Below are positions 1 to 9,238 of a DNA stretch of 64,000 nucleotides, piece after piece. Position 1 is the first letter of the stretch; the number at the start of each line of letters is the position of its first letter. Where the stretch lies: positions 1 to 64,000 of the forward strand of contig NZ_AUDD01000010.1 in the NCBI RefSeq assembly GCF_000425285.1, read 5' to 3'. The translations under genes and the position numbers were made by a program. The notes under the pieces were generated by a model, which ran no database searches, had not been told where the DNA came from, and saw only the letters and a list, made by a program, of their open reading frames with translations. Origin of the DNA: Acidipropionibacterium jensenii DSM 20535. GTDB lineage: Bacteria; Actinomycetota; Actinomycetes; Propionibacteriales; Propionibacteriaceae.

Positions 1-354
1 TTCATGACCCGGGCTCTGACCTTCTTCGAATCCATCGGGGTCGCCGTAAAGGCCGTGATGACCGACAACGGGGCCTGCTACCGGTCCCGGGTCTTCAGCC
101 AGGTCCTCGACGACGCCAAGATCGGTCACAAGTGGACCCGGCCGTACCGGCCTCAGACCAATGGGAAGGTCGAACGGTTCAACCGGTCCCTGGCCGCCGA
201 GTGGGCCTACGCCCGCGACTACACCAGTGAAACTGAACGCGAAGCGGCCTACACGGAATGGTTGCATCACTACAATCACCACAGACCCCACACCGGTATC
301 GGCGGCCAGACCCCCTCAGAACGTGTTCACAACCTCACGGGGAAGTACATCTAG
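1..354 (+). CDS. IS481-type transposase, C-terminal part (cut by window edge)
   Basis: The reading frame is open from the first base, so the gene begins upstream of the window. The visible 117 residues are the end of an rve-type DDE integrase core: a central Asp in MTDNG, the glutamate in TNGKVERFNR, and the typical tail YNHHRPHTGIGG...TPSERV. These match IS481-family transposases (related to IS3 OrfB), which cut and join DNA ends during transposition. No terminal inverted repeat could be identified just after the stop, so whether the element is intact cannot be judged. It marks the left side of the window as a site of past insertion. Confidence 0.85.
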   Translation, partial: FMTRALTFFESIGVAVKAVMTDNGACYRSRVFSQVLDDAKIGHKWTRPYRPQTNGKVERFNRSLAAEWAYARDYTSETEREAAYTEWLHHYNHHRPHTGIGGQTPSERVHNLTGKYI

Positions 355-471
355 GCAGCACGCGCGGCTCCGAGCCGGTCCGATGGTCCATGACGGCAGT
401 CCGTTGGTCGAGAATTCTCCGTACCTCTCGACCTTGCGGCCCGCCCGGGTGGCTCGCGCAGGCTGACGGCC

Positions 472-1182
472 ATGATCACCGTGACACATCTCACCAAGAC
501 ATACGGTCCCGTCACCGCCGTCGACGACATCTCCTTCACCGTGGGGCCCGGACAGGTCTGTGGCTTCCTGGGACCCAACGGCGCCGGCAAGTCCACCACC
601 ATGAGGTGCCTCGCCGGACTCACCAGACCCACCTCGGGAAGTGCGACCGTGCTGGACACCCAGTACTCCCGCATCCCGAATCCGGGTCGTCAGGTCGGCG
701 TCATGCTCGACGCCTCGGCCCAGCACCCTGGCCGCACCGGCCGGGAGACGCTGAAGCTGGCGGCGCTGATCCAGGGGCTCCCCGATGGTCGCGTCGACGA
801 GGCCCTGGAGCTCGTCAGACTCACCGCTGCGGAGTCCCGGTCCCGGGTGCGGAACTACTCCTTGGGCATGAGACAGCGACTCGGCCTGGCGGTCGCGCTG
901 CTCGGCGACCCCCGCGTCCTCATTCTCGACGAGCCCGCCAATGGCCTGGATCCCGAGGGGATCAGTTGGATGCGCGCCCTGCTGCGCGACCGGGCCGATC
1001 GAGGGGACGCGGTGCTGCTCAGCTCCCACCTGCTGCACGAGGTGGAGCTGGTCGCCGACACCCTCGTTCTCATCGGCGGTGGGCGGATCCTCACTGCGGG
1101 TCCGGTCGACGAGCTGCTGAACGGCGATCGCAGCCTCGAGGAGCTCTACCTGTCCCGCACCGAGACCACCGCCCGCCGCTGA
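472..1182 (+). CDS. ABC exporter ATP-binding protein
   Basis: The 236-residue protein is an ABC ATPase of the type that pairs with ABC-2-like permeases. Visible motifs are Walker A GPNGAGKST (about residue 36), an LSGGQ-like signature YSLGMRQR, Walker B VLILDEPANGLDPEG, and the switch histidine in LLSSHLLHEV. It lacks the regulatory C-terminal domain of sugar importers. The permease gene follows 55 bp downstream on the same strand, so the two probably form one exporter or immunity-type transporter. The substrate cannot be told from sequence; drug, peptide or lipid export are all possible. Confidence 0.9.
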   Translation: MITVTHLTKTYGPVTAVDDISFTVGPGQVCGFLGPNGAGKSTTMRCLAGLTRPTSGSATVLDTQYSRIPNPGRQVGVMLDASAQHPGRTGRETLKLAALIQGLPDGRVDEALELVRLTAAESRSRVRNYSLGMRQRLGLAVALLGDPRVLILDEPANGLDPEGISWMRALLRDRADRGDAVLLSSHLLHEVELVADTLVLIGGGRILTAGPVDELLNGDRSLEELYLSRTETTARR

Positions 1183-1237
1183 TCCGCCACCCCTTTCCAG
1201 CGATCATCCTCGCCTTTTTCAGATCAGGAGTCCTGTC

Positions 1238-2047
1238 ATGACCACCACGACCCTCACCGGTTCATCCCCCACCTCCGTCGAGACCGACAGTGCGCGGCAC
1301 CCCGGCATCCCATTCACCCGGCTGCTCCGCGCCGAGCGGCGCAAGATGACCGACACCCGTTCCGGCTTCTGGCTGGTGCTGGTGCTGATTCTGGGAGCGC
1401 TGGCGGCGGCTGTCACCGTCGTGGCGACCTGGGACCGTCTGGCCGACGGGCCGAACCCCTCCTGGACGCTCGGTGGTGCCTTCATCCCGTTCGTCCCGAT
1501 GACTCTGCTGCCGGTGCTTGCAATCCTGCTGATCACCTCGGAGTGGAGTACCCGGTTGGCCCTGTCCACCTTCACCCTCGAACCGCGCCGCGGCCGGGTG
1601 ATCGGAGCCAAGACTGTTGTCACGGTGGCAGCCACAGTGCTCATCTGGGCGCTGTGCCAGGGACTCGCCGCCCTCGCCGCGCTGCTCGGAGAGGTGATTC
1701 ACTCCTCCTCACCGGTGTCGTGGACGATCCGCTGGTCCGCGCTGGGCGGTGACCTCGCCCAGGCGGTGCTGCTGGTGCTTGTCGCGGCGGCGCTGGGACT
1801 GGCGATCGGCAATGCCCCGGCTGCCATCGTGCTCTACCTGATCCTGCCGGTGCTGACGACAACTCTGGCGCTGATCCCCGGGTTGCACACCGCAATGGGC
1901 TGGGTCTCGCTCGACGCGATCTCAATGCTGGGTGCCGGATCCCTCGACACCCGCGGCTGGGCCCATGTGGCTGTGTCGGCTCTCATCTGGATCGTCATTC
2001 CGGCCGTTGTGGGCACGATCCGCACTTTGCGCCGAGAGGTCAAGTGA
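1238..2047 (+). CDS. ABC transporter permease (ABC-2 type), membrane protein
   Basis: This 269-residue protein has about six hydrophobic segments, starting with the stretch at residues 45-65 (FWLVLVLILGALAAAVTVVA), then around 85-105, 130-155, 175-205, 205-225 and 245-260. The cytoplasmic start TRLLRAERRKMTDTRSGFW is typical of permeases partnering DrrA/CcmA-like ATPases. It follows the ATPase gene at 472-1182, probably in one transcript. A TCAGGAG ribosome binding site lies about 8 bases before the ATG. The substrate is unknown. Its stop is followed directly by a block of duplicated palindromic repeats. Confidence 0.85.
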   Translation: MTTTTLTGSSPTSVETDSARHPGIPFTRLLRAERRKMTDTRSGFWLVLVLILGALAAAVTVVATWDRLADGPNPSWTLGGAFIPFVPMTLLPVLAILLITSEWSTRLALSTFTLEPRRGRVIGAKTVVTVAATVLIWALCQGLAALAALLGEVIHSSSPVSWTIRWSALGGDLAQAVLLVLVAAALGLAIGNAPAAIVLYLILPVLTTTLALIPGLHTAMGWVSLDAISMLGAGSLDTRGWAHVAVSALIWIVIPAVVGTIRTLRREVK

Positions 2048-2094
2048 CTGCGACCGCGTTCGGGAAGTTGTTGATCGGCCCGGTTGGGGTGGGT

Positions 2095-2277
2095 CCGGCC
2101 GCAGCAGAAACGAGATCTGCCACGCAGGGACCCGGCGGGCGCACTATCCAGCCGCCGCCCCACATATGGCAGATCTCAACCGAAGACCGGCCGCAGCAGA
2201 AACGAGATCTGCCACGCAGGGACCCGGCGGGCGCACTATCCAGCCGCCGCCCCACATATGGCAGATCTCAACCGAAG
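2095..2277. repeat. Two tandem 92-bp copies of a 66-bp inverted-repeat element (locus A)
   Basis: The sequence at 2095-2185 is repeated without a visible difference at 2187-2277, a period of 92 bp. Each copy holds a 66-bp core (2112-2177 and 2204-2269) bounded by perfect 11-bp inverted repeats, GAGATCTGCCA and TGGCAGATCTC, with GCACTATCCAG starting 29 bases into the core. Two more diverged copies with the same core length, spacing and period lie at 26091-26248. The block fills most of the gap between the ABC permease and the phosphatase. It resembles a REP/MITE-like family; no coding function is seen. Confidence 0.9.
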
Positions 2278-2330
2278 GTCGGCCCACCGGCCCGCCGGCC
2301 ATTCCTTCCGGCGCCGGTAACCTCGGTTCC

Positions 2331-2909
2331 GTGACCCGCATTGTCCTGGTCCGTCATGGCCAGTCCACCTGGAATCTGGAGCACCGGCTCCAGGGGCAGC
2401 GAATGGACGTACCGCTGAGCCCGTTGGGTCGCGACCAGGCCACCGCCGCCGCGAGCACGGTTGCCGGTCTGGTCGACCGGAGCACCCCGGTCTTCTCCAG
2501 CGATCAGGACCGTGCCCTCCAGACCGCCGCCCCCATCGCGGCCGCCCTGGCCTCGACCATTCACCCGGATCCGAGGCTGCGCGAGCAGGACCTGGGCCGG
2601 ATGGAGGGTCTCACCCCCGATCAGCTCACCCCCGAACCCATTCCCGAGGGAGTCGACATCGCCGATGTCCGGTGGGCCGGCGGGGAGTCGCTGGCCGATG
2701 TCGCCGCGCGCAGCCGCTCCTTCCTCGCGGATCTGGCGGTCAGCGAGAACGGTCATGCCCCCGACCAGGCGGTGATCGTCGGTCACGGTGACGCCCTGCG
2801 AGTACTCATCGCACTGCTGGACGGCCGCAGTCATCGCGAGTGCGACTTCAACCTGGTCCTGGGCAACGGAGATGTCATCACTCGGACCTGGCCGGGCGGG
2901 TCAGCGTAG
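2331..2909 (+). CDS. Histidine phosphatase family protein (phosphoglycerate-mutase-like)
   Basis: The 192-residue protein begins VTRIVLVRHGQSTWN, carrying the RHG motif with the phosphate-accepting histidine. The second histidine is in VIVGHGDALRVL near residue 150, and the conserved acid lies in the REQDLGRMEG region. Such enzymes remove phosphate from small phosphometabolites; the exact substrate cannot be assigned. GTG at 2331 is chosen because the family motif starts directly there and the upstream part of the open frame is repeat DNA. The next gene, folP2, begins only 10 bases after this stop, so the two are probably co-transcribed. Confidence 0.85.
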   Translation: MTRIVLVRHGQSTWNLEHRLQGQRMDVPLSPLGRDQATAAASTVAGLVDRSTPVFSSDQDRALQTAAPIAAALASTIHPDPRLREQDLGRMEGLTPDQLTPEPIPEGVDIADVRWAGGESLADVAARSRSFLADLAVSENGHAPDQAVIVGHGDALRVLIALLDGRSHRECDFNLVLGNGDVITRTWPGGSA

Positions 2910-2919
2910 CCTGACCAGC

Positions 2920-3813
2920 GTGCTGAGCCAGGACCCGACTCTCCGTCAGCCCGCCGCGCTGATCCTGCGCGGCCGGCGCTTCGACGCATCCCATCCGGCG
3001 GTGATGGCCGTCATCAACCGCACCCCGGACTCCTTCTACTCCCAGGCCCGCCACACCTTCGACGACGCACTGCGCCGCCTCGACGAGGTGGCCGGCCACG
3101 GTGCCGACATCGTCGACATCGGCGGGGTGCGGGCCGGCCAGGACGGTCCCGAGGTCTCCGAGGAGGCCGAGATCGAGCGGGTGCGCCCCTTCCTGGAACG
3201 GGCCCGCGCCGAGCATCCGGAGATCCTGCTCAGCGTCGACACATGGCGCTCCGGGGTGGCGCTGGCCTGCGCCGGACTGATCGACGTGGTCAATGACACC
3301 TGGGCCGGCGCCGACTCCGAGCTGGCCGGGGTGGCCGCCCGACTGGAGGCCGGTCACGTCGTCTCGCACACCGGGGGCCTCCCCCCGCGTACCGACCCGC
3401 ACCACGTGCACTACGAGCGCGGGGTGGTGGCCGATGCCCTGACCGAGCTGGCCCGCAGCGCCACCCATGACCGCGAGATCGGCATCCCGGCCGAGCGGAT
3501 CATCATCGATCCCACCCTGGACTTCGGCAAGACGACAGCCGACTCGCTGGCCTGCCTGCGCCGAACCGACCTGTTCGTGGATCTCGGCTATCCCGTGCTG
3601 GTGGCCGCCTCCCGCAAGGACTTCGTCGGGGAGACTCTCGATCTTCCGGTGGACGACCGTCTGGAGGGCACCCTGGCAGCGGTCGCGGTCTCGGTCTGGA
3701 TGGGAGCCACCGTGATCCGTGCCCATGATGTCCGCGCCACTCGCCGGGTGGCGGACATGGTGTCGTCCATTCGCGGCGACCGGCCACCGGCCCGTTCCCA
3801 GCGAGGAGTCTGA
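2920..3813 (+). CDS. folP2: FolP2-type dihydropteroate synthase homologue
   Basis: The 297-residue TIM-barrel protein has the DHPS-family motifs VMAVINRTPDSFY and SVDTWRSGVA, a DFGKTTADSL stretch and the closing SRKDFVGETLD. The loop that reads DIGGESTRPG in true dihydropteroate synthase is DIGGVRAGQDG here, the pattern of the actinobacterial FolP2 group (M. tuberculosis Rv1207 and Streptomyces homologues). That group is generally considered not to make dihydropteroate. A folate role should therefore not be assumed. GTG at 2920 was chosen because it follows the upstream stop closely; an internal start cannot be excluded. Confidence 0.8.
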   Translation: MLSQDPTLRQPAALILRGRRFDASHPAVMAVINRTPDSFYSQARHTFDDALRRLDEVAGHGADIVDIGGVRAGQDGPEVSEEAEIERVRPFLERARAEHPEILLSVDTWRSGVALACAGLIDVVNDTWAGADSELAGVAARLEAGHVVSHTGGLPPRTDPHHVHYERGVVADALTELARSATHDREIGIPAERIIIDPTLDFGKTTADSLACLRRTDLFVDLGYPVLVAASRKDFVGETLDLPVDDRLEGTLAAVAVSVWMGATVIRAHDVRATRRVADMVSSIRGDRPPARSQRGV

Positions 3814-3929
3814 GACGACCACTCCGCGCAGAGACGTCGGCGTCCCCACCGGCTCGATGGCCGCCCACCTGCTGGCGCTCACCGGCGCAAAGGGCTGACG
3901 CAGGAACGATCGTGCGCGAGAATGCGCTC

Positions 3930-4448
3930 ATGGCCACAGTGGAGATCCTTCGAACCGACATCACCACCCTCGCTGTCGACGCCGTCGTCAACGCGGCCAA
4001 CTCGTCGCTGGCAGGAGGGGGCGGGGTGGACCGCGCCATCCACCGCGCCGCTGGACCGACCCTGGACGTGGAGTGCCGCACGCTGCGCCAGACCAGGTAC
4101 CGGGCCGGCCTGGCGACCGGTGCGGCGGTCGCCACCTCGGCGGGTCGAATGCCCGCCAAGTGGGTGATCCACACCGTCGGCCCGATCTGGGACGGTTCCG
4201 GGCACCAGGACGGCCTGCTGGCCAACTGCTACCGCCACAGCATCGCCGTGGCCGACGAGGTGGGCGCCTACAGCATCGCCTTCCCGTGCATCTCCGCCGG
4301 CGTGTATGGCTATCCGATCGACCGGGCGAGCCGGGTCGCAGTGACGACTTGCCGTCAGGCGCGCCCCGACATCGTCAACCGCATCATCCTGGTGGCCTAC
4401 GACGACCGGGCGGAGAAAGCCCTCCAAGCGGCAATGGCAGAAAGCTGA
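3930..4448 (+). CDS. Macrodomain protein (O-acetyl-ADP-ribose deacetylase-like, YmdB type)
   Basis: The 172-residue protein consists of a single macrodomain. The ADP-ribose-binding motifs are VDAVVNAANSSLAGGGGVDRAIHRAAG at the N terminus and FPCISAGVYGYPIDRAS in the second half. Such proteins bind ADP-ribose and many hydrolyse O-acetyl-ADP-ribose or remove mono-ADP-ribose from proteins. The ATG at 3930 matches the usual N terminus (MATVEI); an in-frame GTG at 3912 would add six residues. The gene stands alone, convergent with the DedA gene at 4514-5359. Confidence 0.88.
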   Translation: MATVEILRTDITTLAVDAVVNAANSSLAGGGGVDRAIHRAAGPTLDVECRTLRQTRYRAGLATGAAVATSAGRMPAKWVIHTVGPIWDGSGHQDGLLANCYRHSIAVADEVGAYSIAFPCISAGVYGYPIDRASRVAVTTCRQARPDIVNRIILVAYDDRAEKALQAAMAES

Positions 4449-4513
4449 TCGCTGCCCCCATCGCCAGTCGCATCACCGAAGGAGCCTGACGGGAACTCTC
4501 GGACCCCAGCCAC

Positions 4514-5359
4514 TCAGCGCGCGGTCCTGCGCCCCGACCTGAGGAAGATCGGCACGAGAACGGCGACCAGCAGGACGACGGTGACCCAGTTGACGACCTT
4601 GTTGTACTCGTGCAGAAGGTCGACGATCGGGTCGCCGACCGCCCTCCCGGCGAGCAGGAATCCCAGGTTCCACACGGTCGCGGCGATGAAGTCGATGATG
4701 AGGAAGGTGCGCAGCTTCATCCCGGAGGCTCCCGAGAGCACGAAGACCACCGGCATGAGGGGCAGCGGGATCGGCGCGTAGGCCACCAGAATGCCCAGCC
4801 ATCCGAGCCGTCCGGCCCATCTCTCGAGTCGGTCGTAGCGCCGTTGGGCACGCGGAGAACTACCGGCCCAGACCTCGATCATGCCCCGGCCCCACAGTTT
4901 TCCGGCCCACCAGTAGACCCAGTCCAGTTTGATCGAGACCAGTGAGCCGAGCAGCAGCCACGCCCACCAGTGCGGTGCGCTCCCCACCGCCACCAGGGCG
5001 CCGGTCGCGGCGGCCCCGATCCGGGACCCGGACACCCCCAGCATGATGTCGGGGCGCAGTCCGAGCAGCCACCCCTTGAGCGGCAGCATGGCCAGCCCGA
5101 CGACGCCGACCAGGCCGATGCAGGCCATGCACCAGTAGTCCCGCTTGCCGGGCTTCTGGTGCCACGGCATGCCGGAGTCCTGCCACCAGGGCGCCTCCTC
5201 GTCGGCTGCGGTCCCCTCGTCGGCAGTGGTCCCCTCGTTGGCTACCGCCCCGCCATCGGCTGCGGCGTCCTCCCTGCCAGCGGCCCTCTCGTCGACTGCG
5301 GCCCTCTCATCGGGTACGTCTGATGAGGGGTTCAGCTGCTCGTCGGCGGGGCGATCCAT
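4514..5359 (-). CDS. DedA/VTT-domain membrane protein with acidic repetitive N terminus
   Basis: About 200 residues form a DedA (SNARE-associated/VTT) membrane domain with hydrophobic segments and the characteristic stretch GRLGWLGILVAYAPIPLPLMPVVFVLSG. DedA proteins are linked to lipid carrier transport and membrane homeostasis. The first roughly 60 residues are low-complexity, rich in Asp, Glu and Ala, with repeated ADEGTAADEE-like units, probably cytoplasmic and disordered. The start chosen is ATG at 5359; an in-frame ATG at 5407 is also possible. A second DedA gene lies at 59830-60549 but is not closely similar. Confidence 0.75.
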   Translation of the reverse strand: MDRPADEQLNPSSDVPDERAAVDERAAGREDAAADGGAVANEGTTADEGTAADEEAPWWQDSGMPWHQKPGKRDYWCMACIGLVGVVGLAMLPLKGWLLGLRPDIMLGVSGSRIGAAATGALVAVGSAPHWWAWLLLGSLVSIKLDWVYWWAGKLWGRGMIEVWAGSSPRAQRRYDRLERWAGRLGWLGILVAYAPIPLPLMPVVFVLSGASGMKLRTFLIIDFIAATVWNLGFLLAGRAVGDPIVDLLHEYNKVVNWVTVVLLVAVLVPIFLRSGRRTAR

Positions 5360-5451
5360 GGCCTCGACGATACCCGGGAGCGGAGCTCGCCCCGGTCCGC
5401 TCTTCATCCCCGCAATGACCCGGTCGCCCGGCATCTGCGCAGGTCAGCGGC

Positions 5452-5838
5452 TCAACCCCGGTCAGCGGCCAGCTCATCGAGGACGGCCTTGAGGACCACC
5501 GCGTTGTTGTGCTCGCGGTCCTTGGCGTCGTATAGGAGGTCGACGTCGTCCTGGTCGGCCAGCTCGTCGAGGAGGTCACGGGCGGCGCCAGAAGCCTCGA
5601 GCTCCTGGCGGTAGCGCTCGACGAAGGCGTCGAACTTGGCGGGGTCGTGGCCGAACCACTTGCGCAGCTCGGTGCTCGGGGCGACCTCTTTGGGATGGGC
5701 GTCGAGGGCGGCGCGAACCTTGCTGATGCCGCGCGGCCAGAGCCGGTCGACGAGCACCCGGTAGCCGCCCACCTCGGGCGGCTCGCCGTCCTTGCCGGCA
5801 AGATCGTCTCGAATGTTGAGGACTGTGAAGGTGGTCAT
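5452..5838 (-). CDS. DUF488 family protein
   Basis: The 128-residue protein has the hallmark [16 protein letters not shown] near residue 30 and the [21 protein letters not shown] segment of the DUF488 (YeaO-like) family. The biochemical function is unknown. Its ATG overlaps the stop of kbl by four bases (ATGA, 5835-5838), so it is probably translated in coupling with kbl and is the last gene of a tdh-kbl-DUF488 transcript. The link to threonine catabolism is positional only. Confidence 0.85.
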   Translation of the reverse strand: MTTFTVLNIRDDLAGKDGEPPEVGGYRVLVDRLWPRGISKVRAALDAHPKEVAPSTELRKWFGHDPAKFDAFVERYRQELEASGAARDLLDELADQDDVDLLYDAKDREHNNAVVLKAVLDELAADRG

Positions 5839-7064
5839 GACCCCACCTTTCCACGCGACGGTGAGGAGGGGTCGATCTCCTCCCTGGCCTGCTCGAAGGC
5901 GAGGATCGCCCGGTCGATCTGGGTGCGGTCGAGGGCGGCCGACATCTGGGTGCGGATCCGCGCCCTGCCCCGCGGCACCACGGGGTAGGAGAAGGCGCGC
6001 ACATAGACCCCGCGGGCCAGCATCGCGTCGGCCATCCGCGCCGCGGCGACGGCATCGCCGATCATCACCGGGCAGATCGGGTGGTCGGACGCCGGGATGT
6101 CGAATCCGCGCCGGGTCATCTGCGAGCGGAAGTACCGGGTGTTCTCGCGCAGCCGCTCGAGCAGTTCGGGCGAGCGGCGCAGCAGGTCGAGGGTGGCCAG
6201 GGTGGCGGCCGCGATCGAAGGCGCCAGGGAGTTGGAGAAGAGGTAGGGCCGCGACGTCTGCCGCAGGGTCTCCACCACCTCCCGGTAGGAGCAGGTGTAG
6301 CCGCCGGAGGCTCCGCCCAGGGCCTTGCCGAGAGTTCCGGTGAGGATGTCGACCCGGTCGCGCACTCCCCAGTGCTCCGGCGTCCCGGCTCCGGTGGCCC
6401 CGACCAGTCCGACCGCGTGGGAGTCGTCGACCATCACCATCGCGCCGTACCTGTCGGCGAGGTCGCAGATCTGCGGCAGCGGGGAGACGAAGCCGTCCAT
6501 CGAGAAGACGCCGTCGGTGGCGATCACCACTCGTCGCGCCCCGGCGGCGTCGCGCAGCTGATCCTCCAGATCGGCCATGTCCTGGTTGCGGTAGCGCAGC
6601 CGACGGGCCCGGGAGAGCCGGACCCCGTCGATGATCGAGGCGTGGTTGAGCTCATCGGAGATGATGACGTCGTCGGCCCCGAACAGCGGTTCGAAGAGCC
6701 CGCCGTTGGCGTCGAAGCAGGACGAGTAGAGGATGGTGTCCCAGGACTGCGGGTCGTCGGGATGGAGGAACTCGGTGATCGCCTGTTCCAGCTGCTGGTG
6801 CAGGGTCTGGGTGCCGCAGATGAACCGCACCGAGGCCATCCCGAATCCCCAGGTGTCCAGGGCCTTCGCGGCCGCTGCGATGAGGGTCGGCGAGTCCGCC
6901 AGGCCGAGGTAGTTGTTGGCGCACAGGTTGATCACCCGGCGACCGTCGGCCACCGTGATCGACGCCGACTGGGGGCTGGTCAGTGCGGCCTCGGTCTTGA
7001 ACAGGCCCTCCTTCCTGAGGACGTCGAGTTGGCCGGTCAGTTGGTCCCTGACTTTTCCGTACAC
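5835..7064 (-). CDS. kbl: 2-amino-3-ketobutyrate CoA ligase (glycine C-acetyltransferase)
   Basis: The 409-residue PLP enzyme belongs to the alpha-oxoamine synthase family. It cleaves 2-amino-3-ketobutyrate with CoA into glycine and acetyl-CoA, the second step of threonine degradation. Visible features are the [14 protein letters not shown] substrate/PLP region, [18 protein letters not shown], and the PLP-binding lysine in [14 protein letters not shown] at residue 247. The GTG start at 7064 has GGGAGAAGG just upstream. The threonine dehydrogenase gene lies 65 bp upstream on the same strand, matching the classic tdh-kbl pairing. Confidence 0.95.
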   Translation of the reverse strand: MYGKVRDQLTGQLDVLRKEGLFKTEAALTSPQSASITVADGRRVINLCANNYLGLADSPTLIAAAAKALDTWGFGMASVRFICGTQTLHQQLEQAITEFLHPDDPQSWDTILYSSCFDANGGLFEPLFGADDVIISDELNHASIIDGVRLSRARRLRYRNQDMADLEDQLRDAAGARRVVIATDGVFSMDGFVSPLPQICDLADRYGAMVMVDDSHAVGLVGATGAGTPEHWGVRDRVDILTGTLGKALGGASGGYTCSYREVVETLRQTSRPYLFSNSLAPSIAAATLATLDLLRRSPELLERLRENTRYFRSQMTRRGFDIPASDHPICPVMIGDAVAAARMADAMLARGVYVRAFSYPVVPRGRARIRTQMSAALDRTQIDRAILAFEQAREEIDPSSPSRGKVGS

Positions 7065-7129
7065 GGGGCACCTTCTCCCAATCTCTCGGCCGGCAGTCTC
7101 CTGTCGGCTCCTTCCCGGCGACCGACCGC

Positions 7130-8167
7130 TCAGTCGAGCGCCTCCCAGTTCATGACGACCTTCCCCGACCGGCCGTTACCGGCGATGTCGAAGGCCCGGC
7201 GGTACTCGGTGACCGGGACCCGGTCGGTGATCACCCCAGAGATGTCCAGCCCGGAGCGCAGCAGTGAGGCCATCGCGTACCAGGTCTCGAAGATCTGCCG
7301 GCCGGTGACTCCCTGCAGGGTGAGCATCGAGAAGATCACCTTCTCGATGTCCACCTCGGTGGGTGCGGTGGGGGTGCCGAGCAGGGCGATCCGCCCGCCG
7401 TGGGCCATGTTGGCGATCATCGCGGTGAGGGAGGAGGCCGATCCCGACATCTCCAGTCCGATGTCGAACCCCTCCCTCATGTCGAACCGGTCCCACACCC
7501 CTGCCAGCGGTTCGCGGGAGACGTCGACGGTGTTGGCCAGGCCCAGGGCTCGGGCCAGGGCGAGCCTCTGCGGGGAGACGTCGGCGACGACGACGTTGCG
7601 GGCCCCCTGGAACTGGGCCACCAGGGCGGCCATGATGCCGATCGGGCCGGCCCCGGAGACCAGCACGTCCTCGGCCAGGCAGGGGAACTGGAGGGCGGTG
7701 TGCACCGCATTGCCGAAGGGGTCGAAGATGGCGGCGACGTCGGGGTCCAGACCGGGGATGTGGTGCACCCAGACGTTGGCCGCCGGCATCGCGAAATACT
7801 GGCAGTAGGCGCCGTCGACGGCGTAGCCGATGCCCTTCGTGTTGCGGCACAGGTGGCGCTTGCCGGCCAGGCAGGCCCGGCAGCGTCCGCAGACGTAGTG
7901 ACCCTCACCGGAGACGAACTGGCCCACCTCCAGGTCGTCGACCTCCGAGCCCAGCTCGACGATCCGCCCGCAGAACTCGTGGCCGACGATCCTGGGCGCC
8001 TCGACATTGCGCTGGGCCCAGCCGTCCCACCGGTCGATGTGGACGTCGGTGCCGCAGATGCCGGTGCGCATCACCTCGACGATCACCTGGTTGGGCCCGG
8101 CGACCGGGTCGGGGACGTCGATGAGGTCCAGCCCCGGGGCGGGGCGGGTCTTCACCAGAGCCTTCAT
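7130..8167 (-). CDS. tdh: L-threonine 3-dehydrogenase (zinc alcohol dehydrogenase family)
   Basis: The 345-residue medium-chain dehydrogenase oxidises L-threonine to 2-amino-3-ketobutyrate with NAD+. Catalytic zinc ligands lie in [15 protein letters not shown] and GHEFCG. The structural zinc cysteines are in [15 protein letters not shown]. The Rossmann motif is [16 protein letters not shown], and the [12 protein letters not shown] stretch is typical of Tdh. ATG at 8167 gives the family start [12 protein letters not shown]; the open frame extends further upstream without support. It forms an operon with kbl, converting threonine to glycine plus acetyl-CoA. Confidence 0.95.
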   Translation of the reverse strand: MKALVKTRPAPGLDLIDVPDPVAGPNQVIVEVMRTGICGTDVHIDRWDGWAQRNVEAPRIVGHEFCGRIVELGSEVDDLEVGQFVSGEGHYVCGRCRACLAGKRHLCRNTKGIGYAVDGAYCQYFAMPAANVWVHHIPGLDPDVAAIFDPFGNAVHTALQFPCLAEDVLVSGAGPIGIMAALVAQFQGARNVVVADVSPQRLALARALGLANTVDVSREPLAGVWDRFDMREGFDIGLEMSGSASSLTAMIANMAHGGRIALLGTPTAPTEVDIEKVIFSMLTLQGVTGRQIFETWYAMASLLRSGLDISGVITDRVPVTEYRRAFDIAGNGRSGKVVMNWEALD

Positions 8168-8290
8168 CAGTACCTCCATGTACCTGTCAGGCGACAAGAA
8201 GTCGTCGACCACAAGGGCCGACAGCCACGGCGGCCCCGTACGGCACACACTATGCCGTCGGAGCCGCCGCTGCAGCGACGCGGCCGGGTC

Positions 8291-9238
8291 TCAGCCCTTG
8301 AGGCCCGAGGTCGCCAGTCCCTCGATGACCCTCTTCTGCATGGAGAAGAAGAGAATGAAGATGGGCGCCATCGCCATCGTCGAGGCCGCCATCATGAGGG
8401 CGTAGTCGGTGGAATGCTGGCCGGCCAGGGTGGCGATGCCGACGCTCAGCGGCATCGACTCCTCACGGGTGGTGACGATCAGCGGCCACAGCAGGTCGTT
8501 CCAGGACCACAGCACGGTGGTGATCATCACCGCGAAGAGGCTCGGGTTGACCAACGGGAACATCACCCTCCAGAAGGTCTGCCACGGGTTGCAGCCGTCC
8601 AGCCGGGCGGCCTCCTCCAGTTCCATGGGCAGGCTCATGAAGGCCTGCCTCATGAGGAAGACGCCGAAGGCCGAGAAGAACCCGGGCAGCACGATGCCCC
8701 ACGGCGTCTCCAGCAGGCCCAGATTCTGAACCACCTGGTACTGGCCGATGAGGTAGGACTGGCCGGGCACCATGAGGATGGCCAGCAGCAGACCGAAGAG
8801 CAGACCGCGACCCTTGAACCGCATCCGGGCGAAGGCGTAGCCGGCCATCGAGCACAGCAGCAGCTGGACGACAGTCCTCAGCACGGTGATCTCGATCGAC
8901 ACCCAGAACTGGTGCAGGAAGGGCAGCTTCGCGAAGACGTCGGAGTAGTTGCTCCACTTCCAGTGCTCCGGGATGAATTTCGGCGGCACCGCCTGGATCT
9001 GCGCATTCGTCGAGAGCGACATGAGGATCTGGTAGACGAACGGAAAGACCATCACGATCCCGCCGAGGATCAGCAGGATGTGGACCGGCAGGTAGCGCTT
9101 CTGGGAGACGTGCCCCTGCTTCTTCGCCATCCGGGCGATCTCTTCGCGGCTGTACTCGCCGGTGACGTCGGTGCTCACCAGTGGCGTGCTCACACCGGAG
9201 GCCGAGGCGCCCGGGGTCTGGATCATCGAGTCAGACAT
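8291..9238 (-). CDS. Sugar ABC transporter permease (MalG/inner-membrane component 2)
   Basis: The 315-residue protein has six predicted membrane segments after a roughly 50-residue cytoplasmic N terminus. The ATPase-contacting EAA loop reads ELEEAARLDGCNPWQTFWRVMFPLVNPSL, and the C terminus RVIEGLATSGLKG is typical of MalG-like carbohydrate permeases. Its start overlaps the end of the partner permease by eight bases, so translation is probably coupled. It is the last gene of the binding-protein/permease/permease set; no ATPase is in the operon. The sugar is unknown. Confidence 0.92.
   Translation of the reverse strand: MSDSMIQTPGASASGVSTPLVSTDVTGEYSREEIARMAKKQGHVSQKRYLPVHILLILGGIVMVFPFVYQILMSLSTNAQIQAVPPKFIPEHWKWSNYSDVFAKLPFLHQFWVSIEITVLRTVVQLLLCSMAGYAFARMRFKGRGLLFGLLLAILMVPGQSYLIGQYQVVQNLGLLETPWGIVLPGFFSAFGVFLMRQAFMSLPMELEEAARLDGCNPWQTFWRVMFPLVNPSLFAVMITTVLWSWNDLLWPLIVTTREESMPLSVGIATLAGQHSTDYALMMAASTMAMAPIFILFFSMQKRVIEGLATSGLKG

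Noticed and set aside
3814-3911. Short frame ending GSMAAHLLALTGAKG before the macrodomain gene
   Set aside because: Protein-like but under 30 residues with no start or family; could be a gene remnant, too little to support.
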